A DNA stretch of 64,000 bases from Adineta steineri (lineage: Eukaryota; Rotifera; Eurotatoria; Adinetida; Adinetidae), in assembly GCA_905250115.1 (NCBI GenBank), contig CAJNOI010000262.1:1-64000 (forward strand), read 5' to 3'. Made by a program: the position numbers and the translations under genes. This document shows positions 37,101 to 50,563 of this stretch, piece after piece. A model generated the notes under the pieces. It ran no database searches, was not told the origin of the DNA, and saw only the letters and a program-made list of their open reading frames with translations. The stretch's first letter is position 1. Each line of letters begins with the position of its first letter.

Positions 37101-40100
37101 ATTTAGACATCGTGAATCAGAATCAAGAGTATTAGTTAGACTTGTTGATCGTGGTGATGAAATTATTGTAGACACATCAGAATTATTACAACTTGATAAA
37201 AGATATTTAACCATACCAGCATTTGCACAATTATTTCGTTTACATAATTATGATGAATCTGTAAGAAAGAGTTTTTTGTAAAACAAAATAAAATGATTTT
37301 TCTTTTATATTAGTCTAGTACAGCTACTATCACACGTAAATTTAAAAAAATGATTCTTAAGCAAGTGGTTCAAATTACTCTGCAAGGAGCTGCAATAAAT
37401 GGATTTTATCCTGTTGAAGTTAGAGTATCTGATTTATCAGTTAATCAAGTTCTTCTTTCAAATGATACTATTCCAGTGGTATAATTAATCATTTTTTCTT
37501 TTAAGCAAATAAAAATCTTTTGTTTTATTTTAGGTTGCACAGGCTATTCAATCACTTGAGTAAGATATTTATTTCGAATATTCTTTTTTTGCATTGAGAG
37601 AATAAATTTATTTAGAATACATAATACAAAAGTTCAACAGGATATGAATGTACAACGAACAAATGATGATTTACGTGCACCACAAAAATTATTAACAGGA
37701 GGAACACGTGCACAACCAGGTCGATTTGCAGTAAATCAACCTACTGCAAGTGAACCATCAACACGTTTTTCACGACCACAACAACAAGATGAACCGATAT
37801 CAAGAGTAACAAATGAAAATCAACAAACACCAACTGAACAAAATCGTCCATATGGTAAAGAAATTTAAGAATAAATATTCAAGTTGTTTTCTTTTTTTGA
37901 AATATAAGGTCGAGAATTTAATAATGATGAACAACGTAATCGAAATGAAGGTTTTTCTAATGATGAACCAAGAAGTGGAAATAATCGTGGAGGTGGTTTT
38001 GCTGATCGAGGAAGTAAAAATTTTATTTATTTTTTCTTAATAAAATAATAAAAATGTTTTTTGAATTAGATCGAAATGGTTTTCAAGGTCGAACTTTCAG
38101 TCGAAATAATGATGACAATGAAAATGAAAATGGTGGACAACGTTCAACAAATTTTGCCAGTAAGAAATACGAAATAAACGATTGAAGTTTTCTATTCCTA
38201 ACTGATATATGAAAAGAATCTCTATGACGAATATCAGAATCGACGAATTATGCAACTACTTCGTAGAACTAGTATCTTAATTTAATTATGAAATATGATC
38301 TGAAAGAAATATTATATTGAATAGGGGTAGAAACTTATATTCATTATTTTCCTTTCTCCACAGGCGATGATAAATATTACAAGATTGTCTTTCACAGGAA
38401 GATAATTATACATAAAGAAAATATTAGCTCGTCTAAAACTATATTCATTTGCATAACCTTTTATTATCTTCTTTTTTTATTTTAAAGGTCGTGGTGGTGG
38501 TGGTGGTAGCAGATTTGCTGATCGAGGAGGTAAGTTCTAAAATAATAAAATTATTAAAATGCAAAATTGATTTTGTTTCTCAACTAGGTCGTACTGGTTT
38601 TGATGATCGTAATAATAATGAAAATAATGGACAACGATCAGGAGGATTTGGCAGTAAGAAATTATACAAAAATGATTATTTTCATTCTTCTTTTTTTTTA
38701 ATATTTAGATCGTGGTGGTTTTGCTGATCGAGGTGGTTTCACTGATCGAGGTGGTGAGTATTTGATTGAATTAATTATTTATAATCAATAGTTTTGCTTA
38801 GGTCGCACTGGAGGCTTTCAAGATCATAATAGTGGAAATCGAAATAATTTTAATGATGATCAAAATGATAATGATAATGGACAACGATCACAAGGATTTG
38901 CTAGTACGTAAATTTTTGTTAAAATTTTAATTTAATATTTGCGAAAATTTTTAGACCGTGGTGGATTTAATAATAGTGAACGAGGAGGACGAGGCAATGG
39001 ATTTCAAAGTTATCGTGGTAGAGATGGTAGTCGAGATAACGCACCACGAAGAGGTGGATTTGGTGATCGTGGTGGATTTAGTGAACGTGGTGGTTTTAGT
39101 GAACGTGGTGGTTTTGGTGATCGTGGTGGTTTTAGTGATCGTGGTGGTTTTGGTAACCGCGGTGGTTTTAGTGAACGTGGTGGATTTAGTGATCGTGGCG
39201 GATTTAGTGATCGTGGCGGATTTAGTGATCGTGGTGGCCAACGAGGAGGTAATTATCTATTGTAATCTAATTGTTTTCTATTTATACGAACTAAATTATT
39301 CATTTTTAAAGGTCGAGGTGGTGATCGCGGTGGACGATCTGGTGGTTTTAGAGATCAGAATAATAATAATAATGATGATTCAACAAAACCATTTACTGGT
39401 TGGGGCAGTATTAGATCCGCTACTAAATCATTCGAATCTGGTGATCGTTTTATTGACAATGAAATTCCTAAAGAAACATTTCAATTTGCTATCAGTCATG
39501 TCGAAACACCAAATGATTTTTTTATTCAATCATATTCCAAAGCTAATGAATTAGAACAATTATCCAAAGATTTACAATCTGAATATAAAGATGCACCTGA
39601 ATTAGATTCAGATTCTTTTAAACCAAATCAAATTTGTTTAGCAAAACATTCAGATAATTGTTGGTATCGTGCTATTATTCTATCAGTTAGTTTAATTAAA
39701 ACAAATGTTCGTTTTGTTGATTTTGGTGATACACTTGATATTAATAAACAATCAATTCGACAGATATCAAAAAAATTTTGTGAAAAACCACTATATGCAT
39801 ATCATTGTACATTACCAAATGTTGAAGGTAAATTGAAGAATCTATTTTTCCTTTTTTTCTATTTTCTTCTTTTAGTTAATGAAAAATTTAATAAAGATGA
39901 ACTTATTGAAAAATGTGCTGAAAAAGTATTTAATGGCAAACTTGAAAAAAATCTTTCTAATGATAAATATATTCTTCGATCAGATGATATTGAAAATTTA
40001 ATGTTAGAAAATAATGCTATTCAAAAAAAATCAGACAATAAAATCAAAGGTCTTATTGTTTATATTGATTTTGATAAACATCAATTTTATATTCAAGATG

Positions 40101-42877
40101 ATGAAAAAATAATGGAGATAATTAATGATGGAGTAACAAATGCTAATGATGAATTATCTTCTGATGAAATTTCTATTAATTCAATGGTTGTATCAACATT
40201 TGAAGATGCGCCATATCGTGCATTAATTCAAGAAGATTTAGGTGAAAATGTTCAAGTTTATTTTGTTGATTTTGGAAATACGTATATATGTCCAAAAAAT
40301 TCATTAAAAAAATGTAATGAAGAATTAAAAAAACATTCATATCAAGCTAAACAATGTGAATTATATAATATTTCGGAAAATGATTTAGATAATGCATTTA
40401 AACAACTTGAAGAATATTTAGAATCGAATTTAGTTGAATATTCTATTATTAATAAAAATATGAATGTATTTCATGTTAAAATTTATACGAATGGAGAATG
40501 TTTTAACGAAAAATTTTCCAATCAATCAATAGTAAATGATAAAAATGATACAAGTGTTGATATGGATGATCAATCAAGTACAACAACAACAGCAACAGTT
40601 AAAGAACAAGAAAGATCAACAAGTACAACATGTAAAAGAAATAATGATCAAATTTTATCACCTGTTGGAAATTCATTGACTGTAGCAACAAATATCAAAC
40701 GAAAAAAGAGTGAATCAGAAACAGAAGGTAGATAAATAATTGTTTAAAAGGAACGAGCACGAATAGCATCATATTGTTCTTGAGGGTGTATGTGAGGTGG
40801 TCTTACTAGAGAAGATTAAAGGAATTTTGGTTTCCCTATTCTTGATCAATAGTAACAAAAGTCTATTAAATTTCTACTGATATTGATGGAAGTATAGCTT
40901 ACGAGGGGAACCGTCCGAATTGATTTAGATCTCTTGAGACGGTAATAGAAAAATTTTCAAAGGATACGAACCCTTCGCCTTTTTCTCGAATTATGGTTAT
41001 TTTGCTGGACTTGCCAGCTATGACAAAAGATTTATCAAAAACTCAATTTTTTAAGAGATGCACTCGTTTTAGCTGAGGTCCTTAGAGTCATATAGTGATT
41101 ATAGGACCTATGTGCCAGCGAAATTTCAATAGTTTGGTTTTTTAGTAAACCTCTTCTCATAGCTGGTAAGTCCATCAAGATGCTCATACTTCGAGAAGAA
41201 TGGCGAAAGGTCCCCGAATTTTTCTAGTATCATCTGATTCTACTTATACGCGAAATATCAGCTGAAAATGTCTGAATTCAAATCTCTTACTTTATATTTT
41301 AGCTAATCCAACAAAATATCGCCAAGGAACTTTAACATATTTTGATAAAATTAATCCAATTGTTTATTTACAATTATTACCTGATTCTGTATCAACTATA
41401 GAACGAATAAATGAACTAATTGATAAGGCTGTTCAAGAAAATAAACATAATTCTTCATACGAAATCGGTGATCATATTATTGCTCAATTTTCTGATGATG
41501 AAAGTTATTATCGGGCTCGTATTGAATCTTATTCAGATTCAACAAAAACATATGCTGTTTACTTTCTTGATTATGGAAATCTTGATGAAAATGTACCTGT
41601 TGATCATTTGTTTTCTTATCCTGATGAATTAAAACAAATTGAAGCACAAGCTCATAAATATTCTTTAGAAAATCAAACATCTCAAACATGGACAAAATCT
41701 GTTCTGCCATTAATTGAAGAAAAACAAAATGAAACAATTGATTTTTATTTTATTAATGAAAATCAATCTATAATTCGTATAAAATTTTCTGAAAATGATA
41801 ATCAAATATATAATAATCAACCAAGAACATTAAATGCAAATATATCAGGTACAAATAAAGATTGTTTTTATATTCATATATTACCTGATAGTGATACACT
41901 TATTTGTGAAATGTGTGAATTATTAGAAACATATAAAGGTGAACATCAAACATCAAATCAATGGAATCTAAATGATTTATGTATTGTATTTGATAATGAA
42001 CAAGAAAAATATTTTCGTGGAAAAATTCTTTCAATTAATAATGAGAATTATGATGTACAATGTATTGATTATGGAAATATTCTTGTCAATAAAACTAATG
42101 ATGATATTTATTTATTAAATAATGACGAATTATTAAAACAATCACCATTAGCTCAAAAATGTCGTTTATATGGTGTTAAAGAAGAAAATCAAAAAAAAGC
42201 AATTGAAGAAGTTATTAAAAATATTACTCCAACTGAAAATGTTACAATAACAGTTCAAAATGATCAAGATGATTCGTGTATGTTAGTAATGTTATTTCGA
42301 AATAATAATGAAATTGTCAATGATCTCTATCAATCAGATAATGATAATCAAGTAAGAAATCATTCATATATCGTGATAAATAGAATATCCAACGATTACT
42401 CTATAGAAGTTATTTATACGGTAAAATATTGATATCATAGCTGTCAAAACAGAAATTCTTTTTTAATATCATTCTGATAGACTAGTTTCATTTGGGATAT
42501 AATAATTAACGATAGTTTTTTAAAAACTGAATATTAAATATATTTTCAAATAAATCTCTTTTTAGAAAGAAGCAGATACTGAAAAGAAACATGAAACATT
42601 ACCAATTTCATTTGATTCAGCTATAGCAGCTGATGATTATATGTCAAATGCCGAAACACCATTTACAGTAAATGATCAACAATTAACATCACCAATTGGT
42701 GTTCCTCAAGCAAATAGTACACAACAATATTCTGATACAGCAAATGCAACTGTAAACAATTCATCACCATCAACAACATCGATGACAATCGATGGGACAA
42801 TTGATTTTGGTGAAAATGATCCATCAACAACGAATACAACAATAAAAGATGATACACAAAATGAATCTGTATCATAA
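34143..42877 (+). CDS. Multi-Tudor protein with central RGG region
   Basis: Twenty-two exons in frame, about 1737 aa: 34143-34206, 34267-34382, 34437-34566, 34635-34928, 35960-36233, 36723-36769, 36829-37045, 37107-37260, 37314-37478, 37534-37559, 37601-37854, 37909-38013, 38070-38159, 38488-38529, 38588-38653, 38709-38753, 38802-38903, 38955-39248, 39312-39827, 39876-40727, 41303-42351, 42566-42877. Six Tudor modules are seen by their cores: [56 protein letters not shown] and [10 protein letters not shown]. Between modules 2 and 3 lies an RGG/FG-rich region with ten GGF[GS][DEN]R units. Tudor modules bind symmetric dimethyl-arginine, so this is probably a germ-granule or piRNA scaffold of the TDRD type. 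No helicase, nuclease or MYND domain is seen. The start of exon 11 (acceptor GAGAG) is weak but needed for frame. Confidence 0.85.
35065..35142. mobile_element. hAT-like MITE of YAGRGGTGCAGAAT family, 78-bp form
   Basis: Lies in the long intron 34929-35959 of the Tudor gene. It begins TAGAGGTGCAGAATCTT and ends GAATTTTC-like arms closing with TTCACCTCTG, with inverted ends. It is flanked by a perfect 8-bp duplication, gaaaaagg, at 35057-35064 and 35143-35150. The ends match the longer element at 22652-22880, so it is an internally deleted relative. Confidence 0.85.
39053..39232 (+). repeat. 18-bp coding tandem repeat, ten units
   Basis: Ten uninterrupted 18-bp units in exon 18 of the Tudor gene, each coding GGF-[G/S]-[D/E/N]-R. 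Units differ mainly at third positions, at Ser/Gly and at Asp/Glu. The repeat is in frame, so copy changes would keep the protein open. The antisense strand is also open but is only a shadow. Confidence 0.9.
40945..41235. repeat. Long imperfect inverted repeat in Tudor intron
   Basis: Two arms of about 110-120 bp in the intron 40728-41302 are inverted copies of each other. Landmarks are TAATAGAAAAATTTTCAAAGG, TTGCTGGACTTGCCAGCTATG on the left, and CATAGCTGGTAAGTCCATC, GGCGAAAGGTCCCCGAATTTT on the right. Arms have diverged by perhaps one base in five. Likely a fold-back element; boundaries uncertain and no target duplication found. Confidence 0.7.
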
Positions 42878-44072
42878 AATTAATCTGTGATAGTCGTTTG
42901 TTTTCTTTATTATATTAAATGTTCTAGTAGTTCAACTTAAAAAGAAAAAAAAATAAACAAGAAAGCCTCTCTTTTTTTTTCATTTTCTAAAACTATTGTA
43001 GTTTTTCGTTTTTTCTATGAATGTGAGATGTTATTTTGTTCTTTGTTTCAGAAATAAAAAAGCATAGGAAAAAAAAGAAGCTGATTTATCCTTCTTAAAA
43101 TAATATACAGAAAAAAAAGACTTTCAATTGAGTGGAATTAATAGTTCAACAATGACTATACTATTTATTCAATGAACACACAAAAAACACAATTATTTAT
43201 GTTGATTATAATCATTCAATGATCAAAAATAGATTTCTTTTGTACAATCAATAGAAACATATGTTTTGTCGAATATTGAAGAGAGTAATTAAAAAGTATT
43301 CTCTTTTCTTTATGAACATTTTATTAATAACTTATTAGTGAGAATTGATTTAGATATGAATTGACATAGATGTAATTATGAAAAGATTCAAATAGATATC
43401 AATTTGTTGAACCGAATAATCGAAAATAAAAGAAAGTTCATTTGTATGGTTTTATATGTTGAACAAATTCTCATTTTACACTTCTTATTTGAACAAAATT
43501 TCTTCAAAGTGAAGCATACATATTTAGTCGCGACGCTTGATTAATAGACAAAAACGCGCTGTATCACGCATTGAACGTATGGCTCATTATGAGTCATATA
43601 GAAAATTTGTTTTACTAACGTCATCTATCATGACATCTCTTCAATCTCGTTCGTGTCTGTCTTATTTAGTTGCTAAGCAATGACGCTGCCTCATACAATA
43701 TATATTATTCTCCGTCCTATGTTCGTTCTGTTCGTCCGAATGACTAATCACAACGTTCGTCTTGTCCTGTATGTGTCTAGCACTCTTTGCTCGCTGCTAC
43801 TGCCGATGTAAGCGCGTCCGAGAGACGAGAGAGAAAAAGAGAGGCAAATAAATAGTTTTAGTCTATTTTTATGCTCACATACGCGCATCCTTATTCTAAG
43901 CCTGACATATTCTGAGAACGGGCAAACATACGGCGATCTTTTGCTCAATTATACCACTAGTTCTTTCATCTCATAACACAGAAGAAAAAAAAGATTGTAT
44001 CTTGTTTGATTTTTTCTAGATCTATCTTTACTAGCAAATATCATTTCATCAAGCCAAATCTAATCAATAATC
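42878..44072. other. Spacer and 14-3-3 promoter region
   Basis: Contains the 3' UTR of the Tudor gene and, from about 43500, the promoter and 5' UTR of the 14-3-3 gene. The latter part is less AT-rich with many CGTC/TCG motifs. A TTTTTTCTAG near 44021 may end a 5' UTR intron. No additional gene supported. Confidence 0.5.
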
Positions 44073-45052
<980 letters not shown>

Positions 45053-45792
45053 AATTGTTTCGTATAACACTTCCCACATTTTTTTTTCTGTCTGTGTACA
45101 ACACACACACACACACACGCATACAACCGGTCACCAACCAAATTGACAAAACAACATTAAAAAAAAAACAAAACATTTTTTTCTCTTTTTTTTTTCTTTT
45201 TTTTCTTCTTTCTCTTAACACTTCTATCAACTGCGCTTCTTTATATTTTTATTCGTTCGTCGATGTCAACTTTCTTCTGTTTTTTTTTCTTCTTCTTCTT
45301 CTTCTTCTCTCTTTATCTCTTTGTGTGTGTGTGTTGGTTGTAATCACTTTTTTTTCTCATTAGCTGTTTATTCATTTTCTTCTTCAACTGTTCGTCTTAT
45401 TCTTTTGTCTATTCATGTGTTATCGGCATTGTATGTCTTGTGTAGAAAAACGAAGAAAAAACTTGCATACGTTTAACAAAAAAAAAACCATGGAAAAAAA
45501 ACAAACCATATACACACACAATAAACTTCTCTTTCTTTTTTCTTAAATACATAAGTTATGATTTTATTAAGATAAAAGTTATAAAATAAAACATTCATGA
45601 TTTGATTTATCTTATGTATTTTTTCATTTGGAGAAACGTCTAGAAGCTTCTCTCTAACAGCTTGAATATTTTTATTGAAAGAACGACGCAAAAAAACGAA
45701 AACGACTCAGTATTTTAACAATAACAAGCTTATCTGAAAAGAAAAACATTGTTTTCGTTTATTATCGGAATCAAAAAAAGATAACAAAAAAA
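45053..45792. other. Long T/C-rich 3' region of 14-3-3
   Basis: 3' UTR and convergent spacer toward PEX1. It holds a (CA)n run at 45099-45118, long poly-T/CTT tracts (45175-45320) and a short (GT)n at about 45322-45334. Candidate polyadenylation signals lie near 45586. No coding sequence supported. Confidence 0.5.
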
Positions 45793-48700
45793 TCAAGCTA
45801 AAGATGTCGTTTGCCGATCGATTGTAATAGGTTTCCTCCAATTTTGATAACTGAAAATATAAGAAAATTTTTAGAAAAAATTTCTTTATAAATTAATTTC
45901 TACTTACAAATGTTCATTTGCATTACGCATATGTACTGGTATTGAATAAGGTGTTTGTTTAATAGCTGACATTAAATGATGTTTATGAATAATTATGGAT
46001 TGTTTAGATTGATATTCATCAAATGCAGCTAATTGAGCATTATAAACCAATGCTTTTATATCCGCACCAGTATACATTTCACAATGTGACAAAAATGTTT
46101 CGTCTTCGAATTTAATATTATTTGCTAATTGAATTTTCTTTGTCCAAATTTTTAATATTGATACTATATCTAATTTCGATGGAAAACCAACATATAAATG
46201 TTTATCTAAACGACCTGGACGTAATAAAGCTGGATCAATTAAATCCGGACGAGATGTTGCAGCAATAACAACAATATCTAAGAACAATTTATAAAATAAT
46301 TTTTTTGAAAATTACAAAAATATTTACCCCCAAGACTTTCAACACCATCTAATTCAGTTAATAATTGATTGACAACTCGATCAGTAACACCAGCAGAATC
46401 TCGACCACGTCTAAAATAAATTAATGTTTCTCAATGAATACATATAATCTCCGATTACCGTGGTACAAGAGCTTCAAATTCATCAAATAGAATAATACAC
46501 GGTGTAACTGATCGTGCTCGATTAAATAAATCTCGAATATTTTGTTCACTTGATCCAACATATTTATTTAATAATTCTGGACCCTAGAATTTTCTATTAG
46601 ATTATGAATTAATACGATTGAAAATATTTACTTTAACTTGTATGAAATTGACTTTACATTCATTTGCTAATGTTTGAGCAAGAAGAGTTTTGCCACAACC
46701 AGATGGACCATAGAGAAGAACGCCTGATATTAATCGTATAGGTGCATTAGCAAAATAATTTGAATGCTAGATAAGAATATTCTTAAATTAGTTGAAAAAG
46801 AATTTCTAGTTTTTTACTTCAAAACGCCATTGAACTGTTTGAATAAGTTCTTGTTTAAGATCAACCATACCACCTATATCCGACCAATGTAATGTTGTTT
46901 GACTAGTTTTCTTTTTATCATCATCAAGTAATTTAACACTAATAGGTTTAAATTCATCAAATGCATAATCAAAATCAATATTTGATAACTGTCTATCCTC
47001 TAAAATGTCATTTCATAGTATGAGAAAATAATTTATTAATGATTGTCTTACCAAAACTCATCCATGAATGTAATAAAGCATTATCAATTAATGTATATAA
47101 ATCTTTAATTACAAATGATTCAGTTCGATTGACAATAGAATGTAAAAGTGTTTCTGATATAGTTTGTTTTTTATTTTCAATTAATTGTTTAATAATTGAT
47201 GTTCGTTGAATCTAATGATTTAGAAGAAAAATACATATAGAAATTTATAATTAATGAAATAAGTTACAATATTCAATGGTTCAATCGCCAATATTTGTGA
47301 AGCAAATAAAGGTGTTTCCTCAGTAAATTGTCGATGAATATTAGTTATTTGTTTTACAATAGGAATAATAATAAATTGTTTATGAATTTGTTGAGTACGA
47401 TTAAATAATTCACGTATAGCTAAAATTTATTAAATGAAATCTTTTTGTTCTGAACTAAAAATAAAATAATTTAACTTACAAAGTGATAATTTTTGTGTAG
47501 CTAATATAATATTTGCATCGGTAATTGTTGTTTCATTAGGAAATAAATCATCAAAATGATCAAGAATTAATATTGATGGTTGACGAAAGATCATTTCATC
47601 AATTGTTTGAGAAAATGATGTTACGATATTATCAAGTTTTCTACCTTTAAAACTAAGACAATCAACAAGTTTATAATAAATTAAATGTTTATTCCATAAA
47701 CGTTGGCAACATTCACCAACAATTGTTTTCTTTCCACTACCACTTCGACCTGTAATTATAACATTTTTCAATAAATAATCATTCCAAGAAGATTTCTTTA
47801 TATCAATTTGTAATTGTAATTCAAGAATTTGCAAAAGACGATCAATATTATTTGTTAATGCTCTATAAAAACAAATGAATTTTTCAATGCAATTTTATTC
47901 GAAGTTTAGCTTTCAAGATGGTTTGGCTTTGGGGCATATCTAGATCTCATATTTTCACTTTACTAAATTATTGTTTCAACTATGTGCCAAAAAAACAAGA
48001 TAATCAATAAAAATAACTTTTTTCAAATCCTATTTTAATAGTTTAAAAGTTACTATATAATTTTGTATTTAAGTCTTCCCAGTATTTTATTTAGCGGGTG
48101 GACCTGGTGCGCGGCGCCCACCTAGTATACTAGACTTAGAGAAAACAATAACCTAGATAAAATACTGAGTCTTTCACTATTACAGAAAGTTCTTGGTCAT
48201 TATCGAATAGACAATGTGGTCAAACATTACGGAATTCTAGAGAATGGGCACGTTTTTGAGGGATATCTCAAAGCGATTCTCAAAAAAACAGCGTTTTGCA
48301 TAAGTTTTCAGAATAACAGCTAATCTCTTATCAAACAAGGATGTGTTGAATAAAAAAATAAAATACAGGATTCATTGCAGAGTTTGGCACCCTAGATATG
48401 ATGATTTCTTAAATGGACGATTGTTTCACTTTTATTATTCTATCAAAATGTCTTTTGTCAGTTTAGTAACTCACTGATTTTAAATCTTTCTCCTGCAACG
48501 GTTAGCTAACCATGCCCTACACTAATATATGATTGAGAAATGCTTACAAAGATTGTTCTTGTTGATCAATAAAACTTTCAACGATTAATTTTGAACGATA
48601 TGCTTCAATTTCATTAAATTTCCATTCTTTTTTTTCTTCAAGTGCAAATGTATGTTGTCCAATTGTTTCTTCATTTATTTCTATATAAATTGGACTATCA

Positions 48701-50563
48701 CTTATTATTGGTTCATCTTCAGCACTCAAATGAATTTGATAAATAACTAAATTAAATAAAAAAAATTCAATTTTCCAATAAGTTTTAAGAGAAAAAGGAA
48801 ACAAACTATTATTTAGTTTAACAAAACATTCATGAGTAATTAAAATTGATTGATCGTTATTTAAACATTGTCGAATCCAAACACGAAAATAATGTTGAAG
48901 TAGAAGTATTGGTTCATTGCATTGATTAGAAATAAATTCAATTCTTGTTCGATTTCTTGGTCTTCGTGTTGTATTACAAACAATTATTTTATCTGTTGAA
49001 TGAATACAATTCAATGAAGCAAATGAATGATTTAATTTAATATGTTTTGAACGACAATTATTATCATTTGTTAATTGAATTAAAAGAAAATAAGTTTTTG
49101 GTATATGTTCAGGTAATGTATCTGATGTTAAAGATTTAATCTAAATAAAATTTCATTAAGAAATATTTTTAAGAATTATCTTACTTCTTTACTTGATCGA
49201 TAAACAGTTATTTTAGCAACAAATATATTTGGCCAACCCGTACCATCATCATCATCTGATGACCAATCAGAACGATTAATACGTGCAATTGTTGGATTAA
49301 TCGATGTTGTTTCATCAATTTCAACACGAAAGATTCGTCGATGACGACCAGGTACTAATGCAAGTTTGGATTTTGATTGTAGATCAGAAGATGTTTTTTT
49401 CGGTTCACTGAATGATATCATAGGAGAATTAGGTAATGATGAGTAAACAAATTTTCCAATTGATCGAATTACACTTTTCAATGATTTTGATGGTTCAATA
49501 AAAGCATCCGAAGGAAGAGAAGGAATTTGTTCAGGTTGAACAATTGATTGTTCACGAAATTCTGGTATAACTGTTACGCGAGTAGATGAACTAATCATAG
49601 AAAAATCGATATTATCATTTGGTTCAATTTGTACTAAATAATAGAAAATGTTATAATTTTCCAGAAAATATAACAAAAATAACATACCAACTTGAAGGAG
49701 AATACATAAACCTGATATCCATATTGGAAAAATCATATTTAAAGATAATATTCGGATTTGATTAAGAAAAACTTCTTCAGTCATTTCAGTATTATTTTGC
49801 TAAAAAATATACGACACATTTTAATGTCGGCCAGACAAAATTAAAATTTCGGGTGGGCGCCATGCGCCCGCTAGATTAAACACACTTTCAACATCGACTT
49901 TCTCATCTGTATATAAATGATCGGCGAAGGTATATGATTTTATTTTCAAATAAACTTTATACTACCGATTTCGTTTTCTATAATTAATAAATAATAAACG
50001 AAACTCATATCTAACCCACTAAATCATAATTATTGATCAAATACAAAAGTTTTGAATTCAGCTCTAATTGTAGCAAAATCCATAGCGAATCATTAATGAG
50101 AGTTTTCTTTCCACTTACTAGAATTTCCCAATCATCAACAGATACTGGACTAAATATGACACTTTGACAATCAATAGATTCATTTTGTTCGTCAATTTCA
50201 TACTAGAAATATACTGAATGAGATTTTTTTTGTTTCATGTATATCTTAACTCACAAATTGATCTTTTTGAATATTTATTTTCATTGCAAAAAATCCATTG
50301 ATTGAAAATTGTCCTTCAGTCAATGTATAATCGGCAAATGTTGAAAAATACTTAAATTGATTATCTCCCATATTTAATTTTACTATAGATACCTATATGA
50401 ATTTAAATGCAGATATATGAATACATTTTTTCCTCATGTAATAATTTTCTTTTACTTTAAAATCTAATGCATTTCGAACATTGCTATTGAATGTACGTGG
50501 ATTAATACCAAGAAAACAATTTCGATTTTTTGAATGAATACATCTTAGAATATGCGAAGGCAT
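45793..50563 (-). CDS. PEX1: Peroxisome biogenesis AAA ATPase PEX1
   Basis: Fifteen exons in frame, 1043 aa: 50456-50563, 50255-50392, 50119-50202, 49688-49799, 49185-49633, 48548-49140, 47480-47862, 47268-47419, 47052-47211, 46818-46999, 46632-46766, 46459-46583, 46328-46410, 45908-46277, 45793-45850. The N-terminal part matches the PEX1 adaptor domain (NCFLGI near the start and SVDDWEIL, as in SADDWEIL of human PEX1). The second AAA domain is canonical: [68 protein letters not shown]. The first AAA domain is degenerate: GRSGSGKKT puts Lys where Walker A needs Ser/Thr, and [10 protein letters not shown] lacks the Walker B acid pair. With PEX6 it pulls ubiquitinated PEX5 from the peroxisome membrane. 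The start is the first Met of this exon; an upstream exon is possible. Confidence 0.93.
48090..48127. repeat. Short GC-rich palindromic remnant in PEX1 intron
   Basis: In the intron 47863-48547. A GC-rich patch beginning TAGCGGGTGGACC and ending GGCGCCCACCTAG stands out from AT-rich flanks. It resembles, inverted, the patch at 49848-49873 in another intron of the same gene. Probably the end of a repeat family; no target duplication. Confidence 0.4.
49848..49873. repeat. Second GC-rich palindromic remnant in PEX1 intron
   Basis: In the intron 49800-50118. Reads CGGGTGGGCGCCATGCGCCC then GCTAG, self-complementary around GGCGCCATGCGCC. Related in inverse orientation to 48090-48127. Confidence 0.4.

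Noticed and set aside
39053..39232. Regular repeats that could be mistaken for a CRISPR array
   Set aside because: Units are contiguous with no spacers and code for GGF[GS][DEN]R inside a spliced eukaryotic gene.
38951..39241. Minus-strand open frame of TITKS repeats over the RGG exon
   Set aside because: Shadow of the 18-bp coding repeat; no start context, splice logic or homology of its own.
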